In this document: positions 33,017 through 41,174 of the stretch, piece after piece
How the letters are laid out: each line of letters begins with the position of its first letter
Position numbering within the stretch: position 1 is the first letter of the stretch
Assembly (NCBI RefSeq): GCF_011605345.1
Contig: NZ_JAAOXM010000010.1
Coordinates: 1-64,000 of the forward strand
DNA length: 64,000 bases
Reading direction: 5' to 3'
Source of the DNA: Burkholderia sp. D-99
GTDB taxonomy: Bacteria > Pseudomonadota > Gammaproteobacteria > Burkholderiales > Burkholderiaceae
Translations under genes and position numbers: made by a program
The notes under the pieces: model-generated
Database searches by the model: none
The model's input: the letters and a program-made list of their open reading frames with translations, nothing else
Told to the model about the DNA's origin: nothing

Positions 33017-33334
33017 ATGGCGCATACGCATTCGGAGCAATTCGCCAGCTTCGCTGATTTCTACCCGTATTACCTGAACGAACACCAGAACCTGACGTCG
33101 CGGCGGCTGCACTTCGTCGGCTCGCTCGGCGTGATCGGCTGCGTCGCGATGGCGATCGCGACCGGCGACTGGCTGTGGCTGCCGGCGGCAATCGTCTGCG
33201 GCTACGGGTTCGCGTGGGTCGGACACTTCTTCTTCGAGAAGAACCGCCCGGCCACGTTCCGGCACCCGATCTACAGCCTGATGGGCGACTGGGTGATGTT
33301 CAAGGACATCTGCACCGGCAAGATCCCGTTGTAA
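33017..33334 (+). CDS. Mpo1-like (DUF962) membrane protein
   Basis: This 105-residue protein has the DUF962 pattern FADFYPYYLNEHQNLTSRRLHFVGSLG (about 11-37), two hydrophobic segments (about 33-68), and GHFFFEKNRPATFRHPIYSLMGDWVMF (about 69-95). The conserved histidines in the HxxxxxR.HF, GHFFFEKN and RHPIYSL motifs match yeast Mpo1, an iron-dependent 2-hydroxy fatty acid dioxygenase. Bacterial relatives are largely uncharacterised, so function in lipid alpha-oxidation is inference. GAGGAG precedes the ATG. It is divergent from the CBS gene and convergent with the YihY-type gene. Confidence 0.85.
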   Translation: MAHTHSEQFASFADFYPYYLNEHQNLTSRRLHFVGSLGVIGCVAMAIATGDWLWLPAAIVCGYGFAWVGHFFFEKNRPATFRHPIYSLMGDWVMFKDICTGKIPL

Positions 33335-33350
33335 CGGCCGAGCACCCCGC

Positions 33351-34682
33351 TCATGCGGGCCGCGGCGGCCGCGCGTGCGGGTCGGACGCGCCGCTCGGCG
33401 TCTGCCCCGGGATGCCCTCCGGCGGTGCGCCGGCAAGCCGGTGCGCGGCGATCAGCGACGCGAGCGACACGTCGAAGCGATCGCTCGACAGCACCGCGAG
33501 CAGCGCCGCGCCTTCGACATGGCTGCGGCGGCGCTGCAGCTGGTAGGTCAGCTCCGTGCGGTCGATCACCAGCACGTCGAACAGTTGCGCGAGCGTCAGC
33601 TGCTCCGGGTTCGCGAGCAGGATATAGCGCGGCGTGGTGTCGCCGCCGCCGTCCAGGCGCGCAATCCATTCCCGCTCCTCCATCGTCGTCAGCAAGCGCT
33701 GTGCGGTTTCCATGTCGCAGCGCAGCATGGCCGCGAGCCGTATCGCCGTATAGCCGCGCTTGCCGGCCGTGCGCGCTTCGGCCAGCCGCGCGAGCATTTC
33801 CAGTGCGTCGAGCAGGTCGCTGCCCGGATAGTGAATGCGGTGGAACTGACCGACGCGGATCGCCGGCAGCGCGGAGGCCACCATCGCGCCGAGCAGTGCG
33901 ATGAACCAGCTCAGGTACACCCATAACAGGAACACGGGCAACGCCGCGAACGCGCCATAGACGGCCGTATAGGTCGGAATGCGCCGCACGTAGTAGCCGA
34001 AACCGCGCTTCGCGAGTTCGAAAGCGACGGCCGCGAACAGCCCGCCGATCACCGCGTCGCGCCATGCGACCGTACAGTTCGGCAGGTACACGTACAGCAG
34101 CGTGAACGCGAGCACCGTCAGCGGCAACGACACGAGCGCGAGCAGCCACTCGACGATCGACGTCGACGGCGCTGCGCCGGTAAAGGCGAGTGACTGCGTG
34201 AACAGGTACGACGAGATCGACAGACTCACGCCGAACAGCAAGGGCCCGAGCGTGATCAGCGCCCAGTAAGCGAGCACGCGCTGCGCGAACGGCCGCGGCT
34301 TGCGCACCCGCCAGATCAGGTTGAACGCCGACTCGATCGTCATCATCGTCATCACCGACGTGACGACGAGCACGATCAGGCCGGCCGTCGTCAGCCCCTT
34401 CGCCTTCGATGCGAACTGGTTCAGGTACTTGAAGATCTGGATGTTGAACTGCGCGGGCATCAGGTGATCCGCGAGGAACCCCTGCAGCGAGATCTGGAAC
34501 GACGCGAACATCGGGAACGCGGTGAACAGCGCGAACGCGACCGTCACGAGCGGCACGAGGGCCAGCATCGTCGTGAAGGTCAGGCTGCCCGCCACTTGCG
34601 GGATGCGATCCTCGGCGCTGCGCCGGGCCGCGAACTGCGCGAGGCGCTTGAGGGTGTCGAGATCGACGCTCAACTTCGGCAA
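33351..34682 (-). CDS. YihY/UPF0761-family inner membrane protein with C-terminal extension
   Basis: A 443-residue member of the YihY family, once called ribonuclease BN by mistake. The N-terminal half (about 25-290) has six hydrophobic segments with the family's RIPQVAGSLTFTTMLALVPLVTVAFAL, the central WRVRKPRPFAQRVLAYW loop and GAFAALPVFLLWVYLSWFIALLGA. Residues about 310-400 form a cytoplasmic winged-helix-like region (YTAIRLAAMLRCDMETAQRLLTTMEEREWIAR), followed by a proline-rich tail. A TTG at 34682 with AAGGAG seven bases upstream is the best start; no ATG fits. Role unknown, possibly export of lipid or envelope material as proposed for relatives. Confidence 0.85.
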   Translation of the reverse strand: MPKLSVDLDTLKRLAQFAARRSAEDRIPQVAGSLTFTTMLALVPLVTVAFALFTAFPMFASFQISLQGFLADHLMPAQFNIQIFKYLNQFASKAKGLTTAGLIVLVVTSVMTMMTIESAFNLIWRVRKPRPFAQRVLAYWALITLGPLLFGVSLSISSYLFTQSLAFTGAAPSTSIVEWLLALVSLPLTVLAFTLLYVYLPNCTVAWRDAVIGGLFAAVAFELAKRGFGYYVRRIPTYTAVYGAFAALPVFLLWVYLSWFIALLGAMVASALPAIRVGQFHRIHYPGSDLLDALEMLARLAEARTAGKRGYTAIRLAAMLRCDMETAQRLLTTMEEREWIARLDGGGDTTPRYILLANPEQLTLAQLFDVLVIDRTELTYQLQRRRSHVEGAALLAVLSSDRFDVSLASLIAAHRLAGAPPEGIPGQTPSGASDPHARPPRPA

Positions 34683-34753
34683 ACGACTTCTCCTTCTTGA
34701 TGCCGCGCGCCTCACGGCGCGCCGCCGCCGCGCTACGCGACGGCTTCAGCCCC

Positions 34754-34759
34754 TATAAT
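34754..34759 (+). promoter_or_regulatory. possible -10 element for wrbA
   Basis: A perfect TATAAT lies 69 bases before the wrbA ATG in the divergent region. The -35 is not recognisable, so confidence is limited. Confidence 0.35.
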
Positions 34760-34827
34760 AGCCGCTCGATTCCAGCAGGGGCCGACTGCACCGGGCACGC
34801 GCGCGGCCGCACGTGGCTCCGTCGCCC

Positions 34828-35439
34828 ATGAAAGACATCCTCGTCCTCTATTACAGCCGTCACGGCGCCACGCGCGATCTCGCGCTCGCGATCGCGAACG
34901 GCATCGACAGCGTGCCGGGCATGCAGGCCCGCATCCGCACCGTGCCGCCCGTGTCGACCGTCTGTGAAGCCACCGCCCCCGACATCCCCGCCGACGGCCC
35001 GCCGTATGCGGAGCTGCGCGATCTCGAGGAATGCGCGGGCCTCGCGCTCGGCTCGCCGACCCGCTTCGGCAACATGGCCGCCTCGCTCAAGTATTTCCTC
35101 GACGGCACCACGCCGCAATGGTTGTCGGGTGCGCTGACCGGCAAGCCGGCAAGCGTGTTCACGTCGACGGGCAGCCTGCACGGCGGCCAGGAATCGACGT
35201 TGCTGTCGATGATGCTGCCGCTGCTCCATCACGGGATGATGATCGTCGGGATCCCGTACACGGAATCCGCGCTCAGCACGACGCGCACCGGCGGCACGCC
35301 GTACGGCGCATCCCACGTCGCGCAGCACGACCGCTCGGCCGCCGCCGGCCTGTCGGCGGACGAAAAGGCGCTCGCGGCCGCGCTCGGCGTGCGGCTCGCG
35401 CGCGCGGCGGCCGCCCTCTCCAGCGCCCAGGCAGCATGA
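34828..35439 (+). CDS. wrbA: WrbA-type NAD(P)H:quinone oxidoreductase
   Basis: This 203-residue flavodoxin-like FMN protein reduces quinones by two electrons, protecting against redox cycling. The phosphate-binding loop is YYSRHGATRDLA (about 7-18), the second FMN loop SPTRFGNMAASLKYFLDGT (about 78-96), and the third FTSTGSLHGGQESTLLSMMLPLLHHGMMIVGIPY (about 111-145), a WrbA hallmark. ATG at 34828 begins at the first strand; a GTG 15 bases upstream is a possible alternative. Its stop overlaps the ATG of the DUF2069 gene (ATGA), showing translational coupling. Confidence 0.9.
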   Translation: MKDILVLYYSRHGATRDLALAIANGIDSVPGMQARIRTVPPVSTVCEATAPDIPADGPPYAELRDLEECAGLALGSPTRFGNMAASLKYFLDGTTPQWLSGALTGKPASVFTSTGSLHGGQESTLLSMMLPLLHHGMMIVGIPYTESALSTTRTGGTPYGASHVAQHDRSAAAGLSADEKALAAALGVRLARAAAALSSAQAA

Positions 35440-35828
35440 ACGCCCCCGCCCGCCCCGCCGTCACGGCCCGGCCGCGCTACGCGCTGATCGCCACCGCGTG
35501 CCTCGTCGCGCTGATCGCGCTGTCGCTCGCGTGGGAGCTGTGGCTCGCGCCGCTGCGCCCGGGCGGTTCCGCGCTGATGCTCAAGGCCATACCGCTCGCG
35601 CTCGCGCTGCCCGGCGTCTGGCGGCGTAACATCTATACGATGCAGTGGGCGAGCATGCTGATACTCGTCTATTTCGCCGAAGGCGTCGTGCGCGGCATGT
35701 CCGATCGCGGGCTGTCCGCGACGCTCGGCTGGTACGAGACCGCGCTCGCCGTCGGTTTCTTCGTGGCGGCGCTGGCGTACGTCGCGCCGTTCAAGCGCGC
35801 GGCGAAAAAATCGCGTGCCGCGTCCTGA
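35436..35828 (+). CDS. DUF2069 inner membrane protein
   Basis: A 130-residue hydrophobic protein with about four membrane segments (ALIATACLVALIALSLAWELWLAP, LMLKAIPLALALPGVW, WASMLILVYFAEGVVRGMS, ETALAVGFFVAALAYVAP). The short loops RRNIYTMQWASM and YFAEGVVR are typical of DUF2069, a family that often follows wrbA in beta- and gamma-proteobacteria. The tail is basic (KRAAKKSR). Function is unknown; the ATGA overlap with wrbA suggests a role linked to the quinone reductase or its membrane site. Confidence 0.85.
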   Translation: MNAPARPAVTARPRYALIATACLVALIALSLAWELWLAPLRPGGSALMLKAIPLALALPGVWRRNIYTMQWASMLILVYFAEGVVRGMSDRGLSATLGWYETALAVGFFVAALAYVAPFKRAAKKSRAAS

Positions 35829-35849
35829 CCCTTACGCGACAAGGTGATG

Positions 35850-37268
35850 ATGTCCTCCGAAGCTTTCGTTTCCGCGTGCCGCGATGCGATCGGCGCCGAC
35901 TACGTGCTGACCGATCCGCACGATACCGAACCGTTCCTGACCGACTGGCGCCGCCGCTACAAGGGCACCGCGTGCGCGGTGCTGAAGCCCGCGAACACGG
36001 CCGAAGTCGCCGCACTCGTGAAGCTGGCCAACACGCACGGCGTCGCACTCGTGCCGCAAGGAGGCAACACGGGCCTCGCCGGGGGCGCCACGCCCGACGC
36101 GAGCGGCAGCCAGGCCGTGCTGAGCCTCGCGCGCCTGAACCGCGTGCGCGCGCTCGATCCGCACAACAACACGATCACCGTCGAAGCCGGCGTAATCCTT
36201 GCCGACGTGCAGGCGCGCGCCCGCGAAGGTGGCAGGCTGTTCGCGCTGAGCCTCGCGGCGGAAGGCAGCTGCACGATCGGCGGCAACCTGTCGACCAACG
36301 CGGGCGGCACCGCGGTGCTGCGCTACGGCAACGCGCGCGAGCTGTGTCTCGGGCTCGAGGTCGTGACGCCGCAAGGTGAGATCTGGGACGGCTTGCGCGG
36401 GCTGCGCAAGGACAACACGGGCTACGACCTGCGCGACCTGTTCATCGGCGCGGAAGGCACGCTCGGGATCATCACGGCGGCCGTGATGAAGCTGCATCCG
36501 CTGCCGGCCGCGCAGGTCACGGCACTCGCCGCGCTCGAGTCGCCGCACGCGGCGCTCGATTTCCTCGCCCTCGCGCAGCGCGCGGCCGGGCCGCTCCTGA
36601 CCGGCTTCGAGCTGATGTCGGATTTCTGCATGCAGCTCGTCGGCAAGCACTACCCGCAACTGCGCTACCCGTTCGCGCAGACGCATGCGCAGACGGTGCT
36701 GCTCGAACTGTCCGACAACGAAAGCGAAGCGCATGCGCGCGCGCTGTTCGAGAAACTGATGGAAGAAGCGTTCGAGGCCGGGCTCGTGACCGACGCGGTG
36801 GTCGCGGAGAATCTCGCGCAGTCGCGCGCGTTCTGGGACCTGCGCGAGCACATCCCGCTCGCGCAGGCCGACGAGGGGCTCAACATCAAGCACGACATCG
36901 CGGTGCCGACTTCGTCGATCGCGCGCTTCATCGACGAGACCGACACGGCGATCCAGCAGGCCGCGCCGGGCGCGCGGATGGTCACGTTCGGCCACCTCGG
37001 CGACGGCAACCTCCACTACAACGTGCAGATGCCCGAAGGCGGCGATGCGAAGGCGTTCCTCGCGGCGTTCCAGGCGCCGATCAACCGGATCGTCTATGAC
37101 AACGTGCACCGCCACCACGGCACGATCAGCGCGGAGCACGGGATCGGCCAGTTGAAGATCGACGACGTGCAGCGCTACAAGTCGCCGGTCGAAACGACGC
37201 TGATGCGCACGCTGAAGACCGCGCTCGACCCGCGCGGCCTGATGAATCCCGGCAAGGTCCTGCGCTGA
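35850..37268 (+). CDS. FAD-binding oxidoreductase, D-lactate/D-2-hydroxyglutarate dehydrogenase type
   Basis: A 472-residue protein of the VAO/PCMH flavoprotein family. The FAD-binding PCMH domain (about 35-215) includes PQGGNTGLAGGATPDASGS and EGSCTIGGNLSTNAGG. The C-terminal oxidase domain (about 225-470) includes the metal-coordinating GHLGDGNLHYNVQ and HGTISAEHGIGQLK, characteristic of D-2-hydroxyacid dehydrogenases (D2HGDH/Dld/GlcD). The exact 2-hydroxyacid cannot be named. Start choice is between three consecutive codons (GTG 35844, ATG 35847, ATG 35850); AAGG favours the last. It follows DUF2069 by 21 bases in an apparent four-gene transcript. Confidence 0.88.
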   Translation: MSSEAFVSACRDAIGADYVLTDPHDTEPFLTDWRRRYKGTACAVLKPANTAEVAALVKLANTHGVALVPQGGNTGLAGGATPDASGSQAVLSLARLNRVRALDPHNNTITVEAGVILADVQARAREGGRLFALSLAAEGSCTIGGNLSTNAGGTAVLRYGNARELCLGLEVVTPQGEIWDGLRGLRKDNTGYDLRDLFIGAEGTLGIITAAVMKLHPLPAAQVTALAALESPHAALDFLALAQRAAGPLLTGFELMSDFCMQLVGKHYPQLRYPFAQTHAQTVLLELSDNESEAHARALFEKLMEEAFEAGLVTDAVVAENLAQSRAFWDLREHIPLAQADEGLNIKHDIAVPTSSIARFIDETDTAIQQAAPGARMVTFGHLGDGNLHYNVQMPEGGDAKAFLAAFQAPINRIVYDNVHRHHGTISAEHGIGQLKIDDVQRYKSPVETTLMRTLKTALDPRGLMNPGKVLR

Positions 37269-37293
37269 AGCCGCCCACTCCGGAGCCCCGCCC

Positions 37294-38124
37294 GTGAAAG
37301 TCCGCGTCCTGTCCGACCTGCACCTCGAAAGCAACCAGCCCGACGCGATCGCGCATGCCGATGCGGATCTCGTCGTGCTGGCCGGCGACATCCACAATCA
37401 CGCGGAAGGCCTGCGCTGGGCCGCCGAAACGTTCGACCCGGCGGTGCCGGTGATCTACGTGCCGGGAAACCACGAGTACTACGACGGGGAATTCGGCGCG
37501 CTGGAGACGGCGATGCGCGATGCTGCGCAGGCGCTCGACAACGTGCATTACCTGAACAACGACGTCTACGTCGATCCCGCGCAGCGTTTCCGCGTGCTCG
37601 GCACGACGCTCTGGGCCGATTTTTCGCTGTTCGGCGCCGATGAAGCCAGCATGGCCGGCGCAATCGACGCCGCGCTGCGCGTGATGCTCGATTTCAAGGG
37701 CTTGATCCAGGTGACCTGGCCGCATGACGCGGCGCTGCATGCAGCACCGGGCACGCCGGAACGCGATTTCTCGCCGGCCGACGCAATCGCGCTGCATCGA
37801 CGCAGCCGCGCCTGGCTGGAAACGCAGCTCGCGAAACCGTTCGCGGGCCGGACGATCGTCGTTACCCACCATGCGCCGCACCGGCGCTCGCTGGCGCAGC
37901 GCTATGCGGACGATCTTGCGTCGGCGGGATTCGTCACGGACATGGCGGAACTCGTGCAGCCGCCGGTAGATCTGTGGCTCCACGGCCACACGCATACGTC
38001 ATTCGATTATGTGTCGGACGGCGGCACACGCGTGGTGTGCAATCCGCGCGGCTACATCCACCGGCGCACCGGCGAACGGGAAAATACCGCGTTCGCGTGG
38101 GACCAGGTCGTCGAGCTCGGCTGA
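37294..38124 (+). CDS. calcineurin-like metallophosphoesterase
   Basis: This 276-residue protein carries the five metal-binding blocks in order: SDLHLE (about 7-12), AGDIHN (about 29-34), GNHEYYDGEF (about 56-65), VTHHAPHRRS (about 189-198) and HGHTHTSFDY (about 229-238). It binds two metals and hydrolyses a phosphomonoester or diester. The substrate is unknown, and homologues are often labelled only as phosphohydrolases. It ends the wrbA-DUF2069-oxidoreductase-phosphoesterase run and is followed by a terminator. Confidence 0.88.
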   Translation: MKVRVLSDLHLESNQPDAIAHADADLVVLAGDIHNHAEGLRWAAETFDPAVPVIYVPGNHEYYDGEFGALETAMRDAAQALDNVHYLNNDVYVDPAQRFRVLGTTLWADFSLFGADEASMAGAIDAALRVMLDFKGLIQVTWPHDAALHAAPGTPERDFSPADAIALHRRSRAWLETQLAKPFAGRTIVVTHHAPHRRSLAQRYADDLASAGFVTDMAELVQPPVDLWLHGHTHTSFDYVSDGGTRVVCNPRGYIHRRTGERENTAFAWDQVVELG

Positions 38125-38137
38125 ACGCCGGCCCGGC

Positions 38138-38162
38138 CGGCCGCGTTGCGCGGCCTTTTTCA
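38138..38162 (+). terminator. terminator after the metallophosphoesterase gene
   Basis: GGCCGCG pairs with CGCGGCC around TTG and is followed by T5, 14 bases after the stop. Confidence 0.85.
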
Positions 38163-38183
38163 ACCCGGAGCGTGACCGCGGGA

Positions 38184-38336
38184 TCAGCGGCCGGGGCGGC
38201 GCGGCTCGTGCACTCGCACCGGCACCGGCTTCATCCGCGCCTTCGCCTTCATCGCGCGCAGCAGGTCGCGGGTCGCCGCGGCGGCCGCGGCCGCGCCCAG
38301 CAGGACTCCAAGGCCGATCATCAGGTGCGTATCCAT
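38184..38336 (-). CDS. small membrane protein, 50 aa
   Basis: A short protein with one membrane segment (LMIGLGVLLGAAAAAAA, about 5-21) and a basic proline/arginine tail (KARMKPVPVRVHEPRRPGR). ATG at 38336 has GGAG eight bases upstream; an upstream in-frame extension to 38372 lacks one. No family recognised. It lies in the gap between the phosphoesterase terminator and the LysR gene. Confidence 0.55.
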   Translation of the reverse strand: MDTHLMIGLGVLLGAAAAAAATRDLLRAMKAKARMKPVPVRVHEPRRPGR

Positions 38337-38453
38337 TGCTACTCCGGGGTTGCGTATCTCGTTAATTCCCACAGTATCAAACTGTCTGACACGCGTTCGT
38401 AAAAAAATGTTGCGTGAAGGACAAATCTCGTCAGATTGCGGCCAACCGCGCTG

Positions 38454-39395
38454 TCATGTCACACGCGTGTACGGCTCGAGCGCGGCTTCGTCGGCTGCGA
38501 GCGTGGCCGGCAGTTCGTCGCGCAGGAAATCGACCCAGGTCCGGATTTTCGCGTCGAGGTACTGACGCGACGGATACAGCGCGTAGATGTTCATCACGTG
38601 CGAGCGGTATTCGGGCATCACGCGCACGATGTGCCCGCTGCGCAACCAGCCGATCGCCGAATAGAGCGGCAGGCCGCCGATCCCCATCCCTTCCCGCACG
38701 GCCACGGCGAGCGCCTCGGCGACGTTCACCCGAAACGGCGGCGCCGTGATCGGGACGATTTCGTCGCCGTTCGGCCCGGCCAGCGCCCATTCGTCGAACT
38801 GAAAGCCCGGCGCGACCATCCCGAGGCAGACGTGCTGCGCGAGATCCGCCGGCCGCTGCGGCACGCCATGCGCCTCGGCATAGCCGCGCGACGCGCACAC
38901 CACGCTGTAGCTCTCGCCGAGCCGCTGCGACACGAGCCCCGAATCCGGCAGGTCACGGCCGACGACGATCGCGACGTCGTACCCCTCGTCGAGCAGGTCG
39001 GGCATCCGCTGCGCGAGTGTCAGCTCGACGTGCACGTCCGGGTAGCGCTCGCGATAGCGCGCGATGGCCGGCACCAGGTAGTGCTGGCCGAGGCTCGTGA
39101 AGCAATGCACCTTCAGCTTGCCCGACGGGCGCGCATGCGCATCGCCCGCCTCGGCTTCGGCCTGGTCGACATACGCGAGGATCTGCTCGCACCGCTGCAG
39201 GTAGCGCTCGCCGGCTTCGGTCAGCGCGATCCGGCGCGTCGTGCGGTTCAGGAGGCGCGTGCGCAGGTGCGCCTCGAGATCGGAGACCGCGCGCGACGCA
39301 TAGGCGGTGGTCGAATTCATCTGCTGGGCGGCCGCGGTAAAGCTTCCCGCGTCGACCACGCGGACGAACACCCGCATGTTTTGTAACGTATCCAT
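38454..39395 (-). CDS. LysR-family regulator of the adjacent efflux operon (AaeR/QseA-like)
   Basis: A 313-residue LTTR. The helix-turn-helix spans about 5-62 (VFVRVVDAGSFTAAAQQMNSTTAYASRAVSDLEAHLRTRLLNRTTRR). The effector domain starts near residue 92 (GKLKVHCFTSLGQHYLVPAIARYRERYP) and matches the PBP2_CrgA-like group common in Burkholderia. It is divergent from the outer-membrane factor-FUSC-DUF1656-HlyD operon, the same layout as aaeR and aaeXAB in E. coli, where the regulator responds to aromatic carboxylates. Its own ligand is unknown. An interrupted palindrome lies in the shared promoter region. Confidence 0.88.
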   Translation of the reverse strand: MDTLQNMRVFVRVVDAGSFTAAAQQMNSTTAYASRAVSDLEAHLRTRLLNRTTRRIALTEAGERYLQRCEQILAYVDQAEAEAGDAHARPSGKLKVHCFTSLGQHYLVPAIARYRERYPDVHVELTLAQRMPDLLDEGYDVAIVVGRDLPDSGLVSQRLGESYSVVCASRGYAEAHGVPQRPADLAQHVCLGMVAPGFQFDEWALAGPNGDEIVPITAPPFRVNVAEALAVAVREGMGIGGLPLYSAIGWLRSGHIVRVMPEYRSHVMNIYALYPSRQYLDAKIRTWVDFLRDELPATLAADEAALEPYTRVT

Positions 39396-39410
39396 CCCAT
39401 TACCCGTTTG

Positions 39411-39424
39411 AATCCGAACGGATT
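39411..39424. promoter_or_regulatory. LysR operator candidate upstream of the efflux operon
   Basis: AATCCGAACGGATT is an inverted repeat (arms AATCCG/CGGATT, 2-base centre). It lies 16 bases upstream of the LysR start in the divergent intergenic region. Confidence 0.5.
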
Positions 39425-39509
39425 GTTGCACAGAGGCGAACAAGTATTGTCTCAGGATTCGTAAAAATGACTTGCACCCTTGTCCATATATTCAGGAATC
39501 GCTGAAAAA

Positions 39510-39515
39510 TATAAT
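39510..39515 (+). promoter_or_regulatory. -10 element of the efflux operon
   Basis: A perfect TATAAT in an AT-rich stretch 37 bases before the GTG start. No consensus -35 stands at 16-18 bases, as expected for an activator-dependent promoter. Confidence 0.45.
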
Positions 39516-39552
39516 CGCATCCGACTCATCTATATCCGAAAGGGAGAAAATC

Positions 39553-41160
39553 GTGCAGTCTCCGGCGACAAAAGGGACGCTCGCACTGGCGGTTCTTGCA
39601 GTCTCATTAATAATGGCCGGCTGCGCGAGCATGGGCGACAACAAGCCGCAGTCGGCCCGCATCGAAGCGAACGCGCTCGATGCCGGCGCCGCCATCCGCG
39701 CGGCCGACCGTGACGCGGGCTGGCCCGCGGCCGACTGGTGGCGCGCCTACCGCGATCCGCAGCTCGATGCCTGGATCGCTGCCGCCCAGACCGGCAACCC
39801 GACGCTCGCGGCCGCCGAGGCACGGGTACGCGAAGCGCAGGCGATGGCGCGCGTGGCCCGCTCGGCCGAACTGCCGCAAATCAACGGCAACCTCTCGCTG
39901 ATGCGCCAGCACTGGCCGGACAACGTGTATTACGGCCCCGGCCCGCTCGCGAACACCGATACCTGGAACAACACCGGCACGCTCGGCCTGTCGTACCACC
40001 TCGACCTGTGGGGCAAGGACAAGAACGCGACCGAGCGCGCGCTCGACACCGCGCATGCGACCGCCGCCGACGCACGCGCGGCGAAGCTCGAACTCGAAGT
40101 CAACGTCGTGCGCGCGTACGTCGGCATGTCGATGAACTATGCGCTGCTCGACCTCGCGCACGAAACGTTCGAACGCCAGCGTTCGCTCGCCGATCTCGCG
40201 CGCAAGCGACTGCAGGCCGGCCTCGGCACCCAGCTCGAAGTGAGCCAGGCCGAATCGACGCTGCCCGACTATGAGCGCCAGATCGACAGCTATGAGGAAG
40301 CGATCCAGCTCGCGCGGCACCAGCTCGCCGCGCTGGCCGGCAAGGGTCCGGGCGCCGGCGATGCGATCAAGCGGCCGCATCTGTCGCTCGACGCACAGGC
40401 CGGCCTGCCGTCGGCGATGCCGGCCGACCTGCTCGGCCGCCGCCCCGACGTCGTCGCGGCGCGCTGGACGGTCGACGCGCAGGCGCGCGGCATCGACGTC
40501 GCGAAGGCTTCGTTCTACCCGAACATCGACCTGCTCGCGACGGTCGGCGGCTTCGGCGTGACCGCGCCGTTCACCGACTTCCTGCGCGCGATGAACGGTG
40601 GCTGGACGGCCGGCCCCGCGCTGTCGCTGCCGATCTTCGAAGGCGGCCGGCTGCGCGCGCAGCTGGGGGCGGCAGATGCCGGCTACGACCAGGCGGTCGA
40701 GCAATACAACCAGACGATCGTCGGCGCGCTCAAGGACATCGCCGACCAGGTCGTGCGGATCCGTTCGCTCGATACACAGAAGAAGGACGCCACGCGCTCG
40801 GTGGCCGCCAACGACCGCAGCTACCAGTTGTCGCGCGAAGGCTTCCGCCGCGGGCTGACCGACTACGTCAACGTGCTGGTCGCGCAGCAGCAATTGTTGC
40901 GCGCGCAGGAGACAGCCGCCCGCATCGATGCGGAACGCCTCGCCGCGCACGCTCAGCTGATGGCCGCGCTCGGCGGTGGCGTCGAGACGGGCACGGACGT
41001 GCCGGGCAGCCATCCGCGGGGCGGCCATCCGTCGCACGACGAATCCGCCGCGGGCGCAGCCGCGCCTGCCGCCGCGTCGGGGGCGAAACCCGTGGCAGCC
41101 GCCGCCCGGCCCGCGCAAGTCGCGGCCACCGGTGCGTCCGGCGTGCCGGCCGCACGGTAA
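39553..41160 (+). CDS. NodT-family outer-membrane efflux factor
   Basis: The TolC-like outer-membrane channel of the operon, 535 residues. A lipoprotein signal ends at LIMAGC (Cys about 22). The two outer-membrane-factor repeats follow (about 65-270 and 285-470), with long coiled-coil helices such as ELEVNVVRAYVGMSMNYALLDLAHETFERQ and RRPDVVAARWTVDAQARGIDVAKASFYPNIDLLA. The last 60 residues are alanine/proline-rich with a few histidines, an extension unusual for the family. The start is GTG at 39553, with AGGGAG seven bases upstream; the in-frame upstream part has no signal sequence. It lies 14 bases before the FUSC gene. Confidence 0.92.
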   Translation: MQSPATKGTLALAVLAVSLIMAGCASMGDNKPQSARIEANALDAGAAIRAADRDAGWPAADWWRAYRDPQLDAWIAAAQTGNPTLAAAEARVREAQAMARVARSAELPQINGNLSLMRQHWPDNVYYGPGPLANTDTWNNTGTLGLSYHLDLWGKDKNATERALDTAHATAADARAAKLELEVNVVRAYVGMSMNYALLDLAHETFERQRSLADLARKRLQAGLGTQLEVSQAESTLPDYERQIDSYEEAIQLARHQLAALAGKGPGAGDAIKRPHLSLDAQAGLPSAMPADLLGRRPDVVAARWTVDAQARGIDVAKASFYPNIDLLATVGGFGVTAPFTDFLRAMNGGWTAGPALSLPIFEGGRLRAQLGAADAGYDQAVEQYNQTIVGALKDIADQVVRIRSLDTQKKDATRSVAANDRSYQLSREGFRRGLTDYVNVLVAQQQLLRAQETAARIDAERLAAHAQLMAALGGGVETGTDVPGSHPRGGHPSHDESAAGAAAPAAASGAKPVAAAARPAQVAATGASGVPAAR

Positions 41161-41174
41161 CGCGGAGCGAGCCC

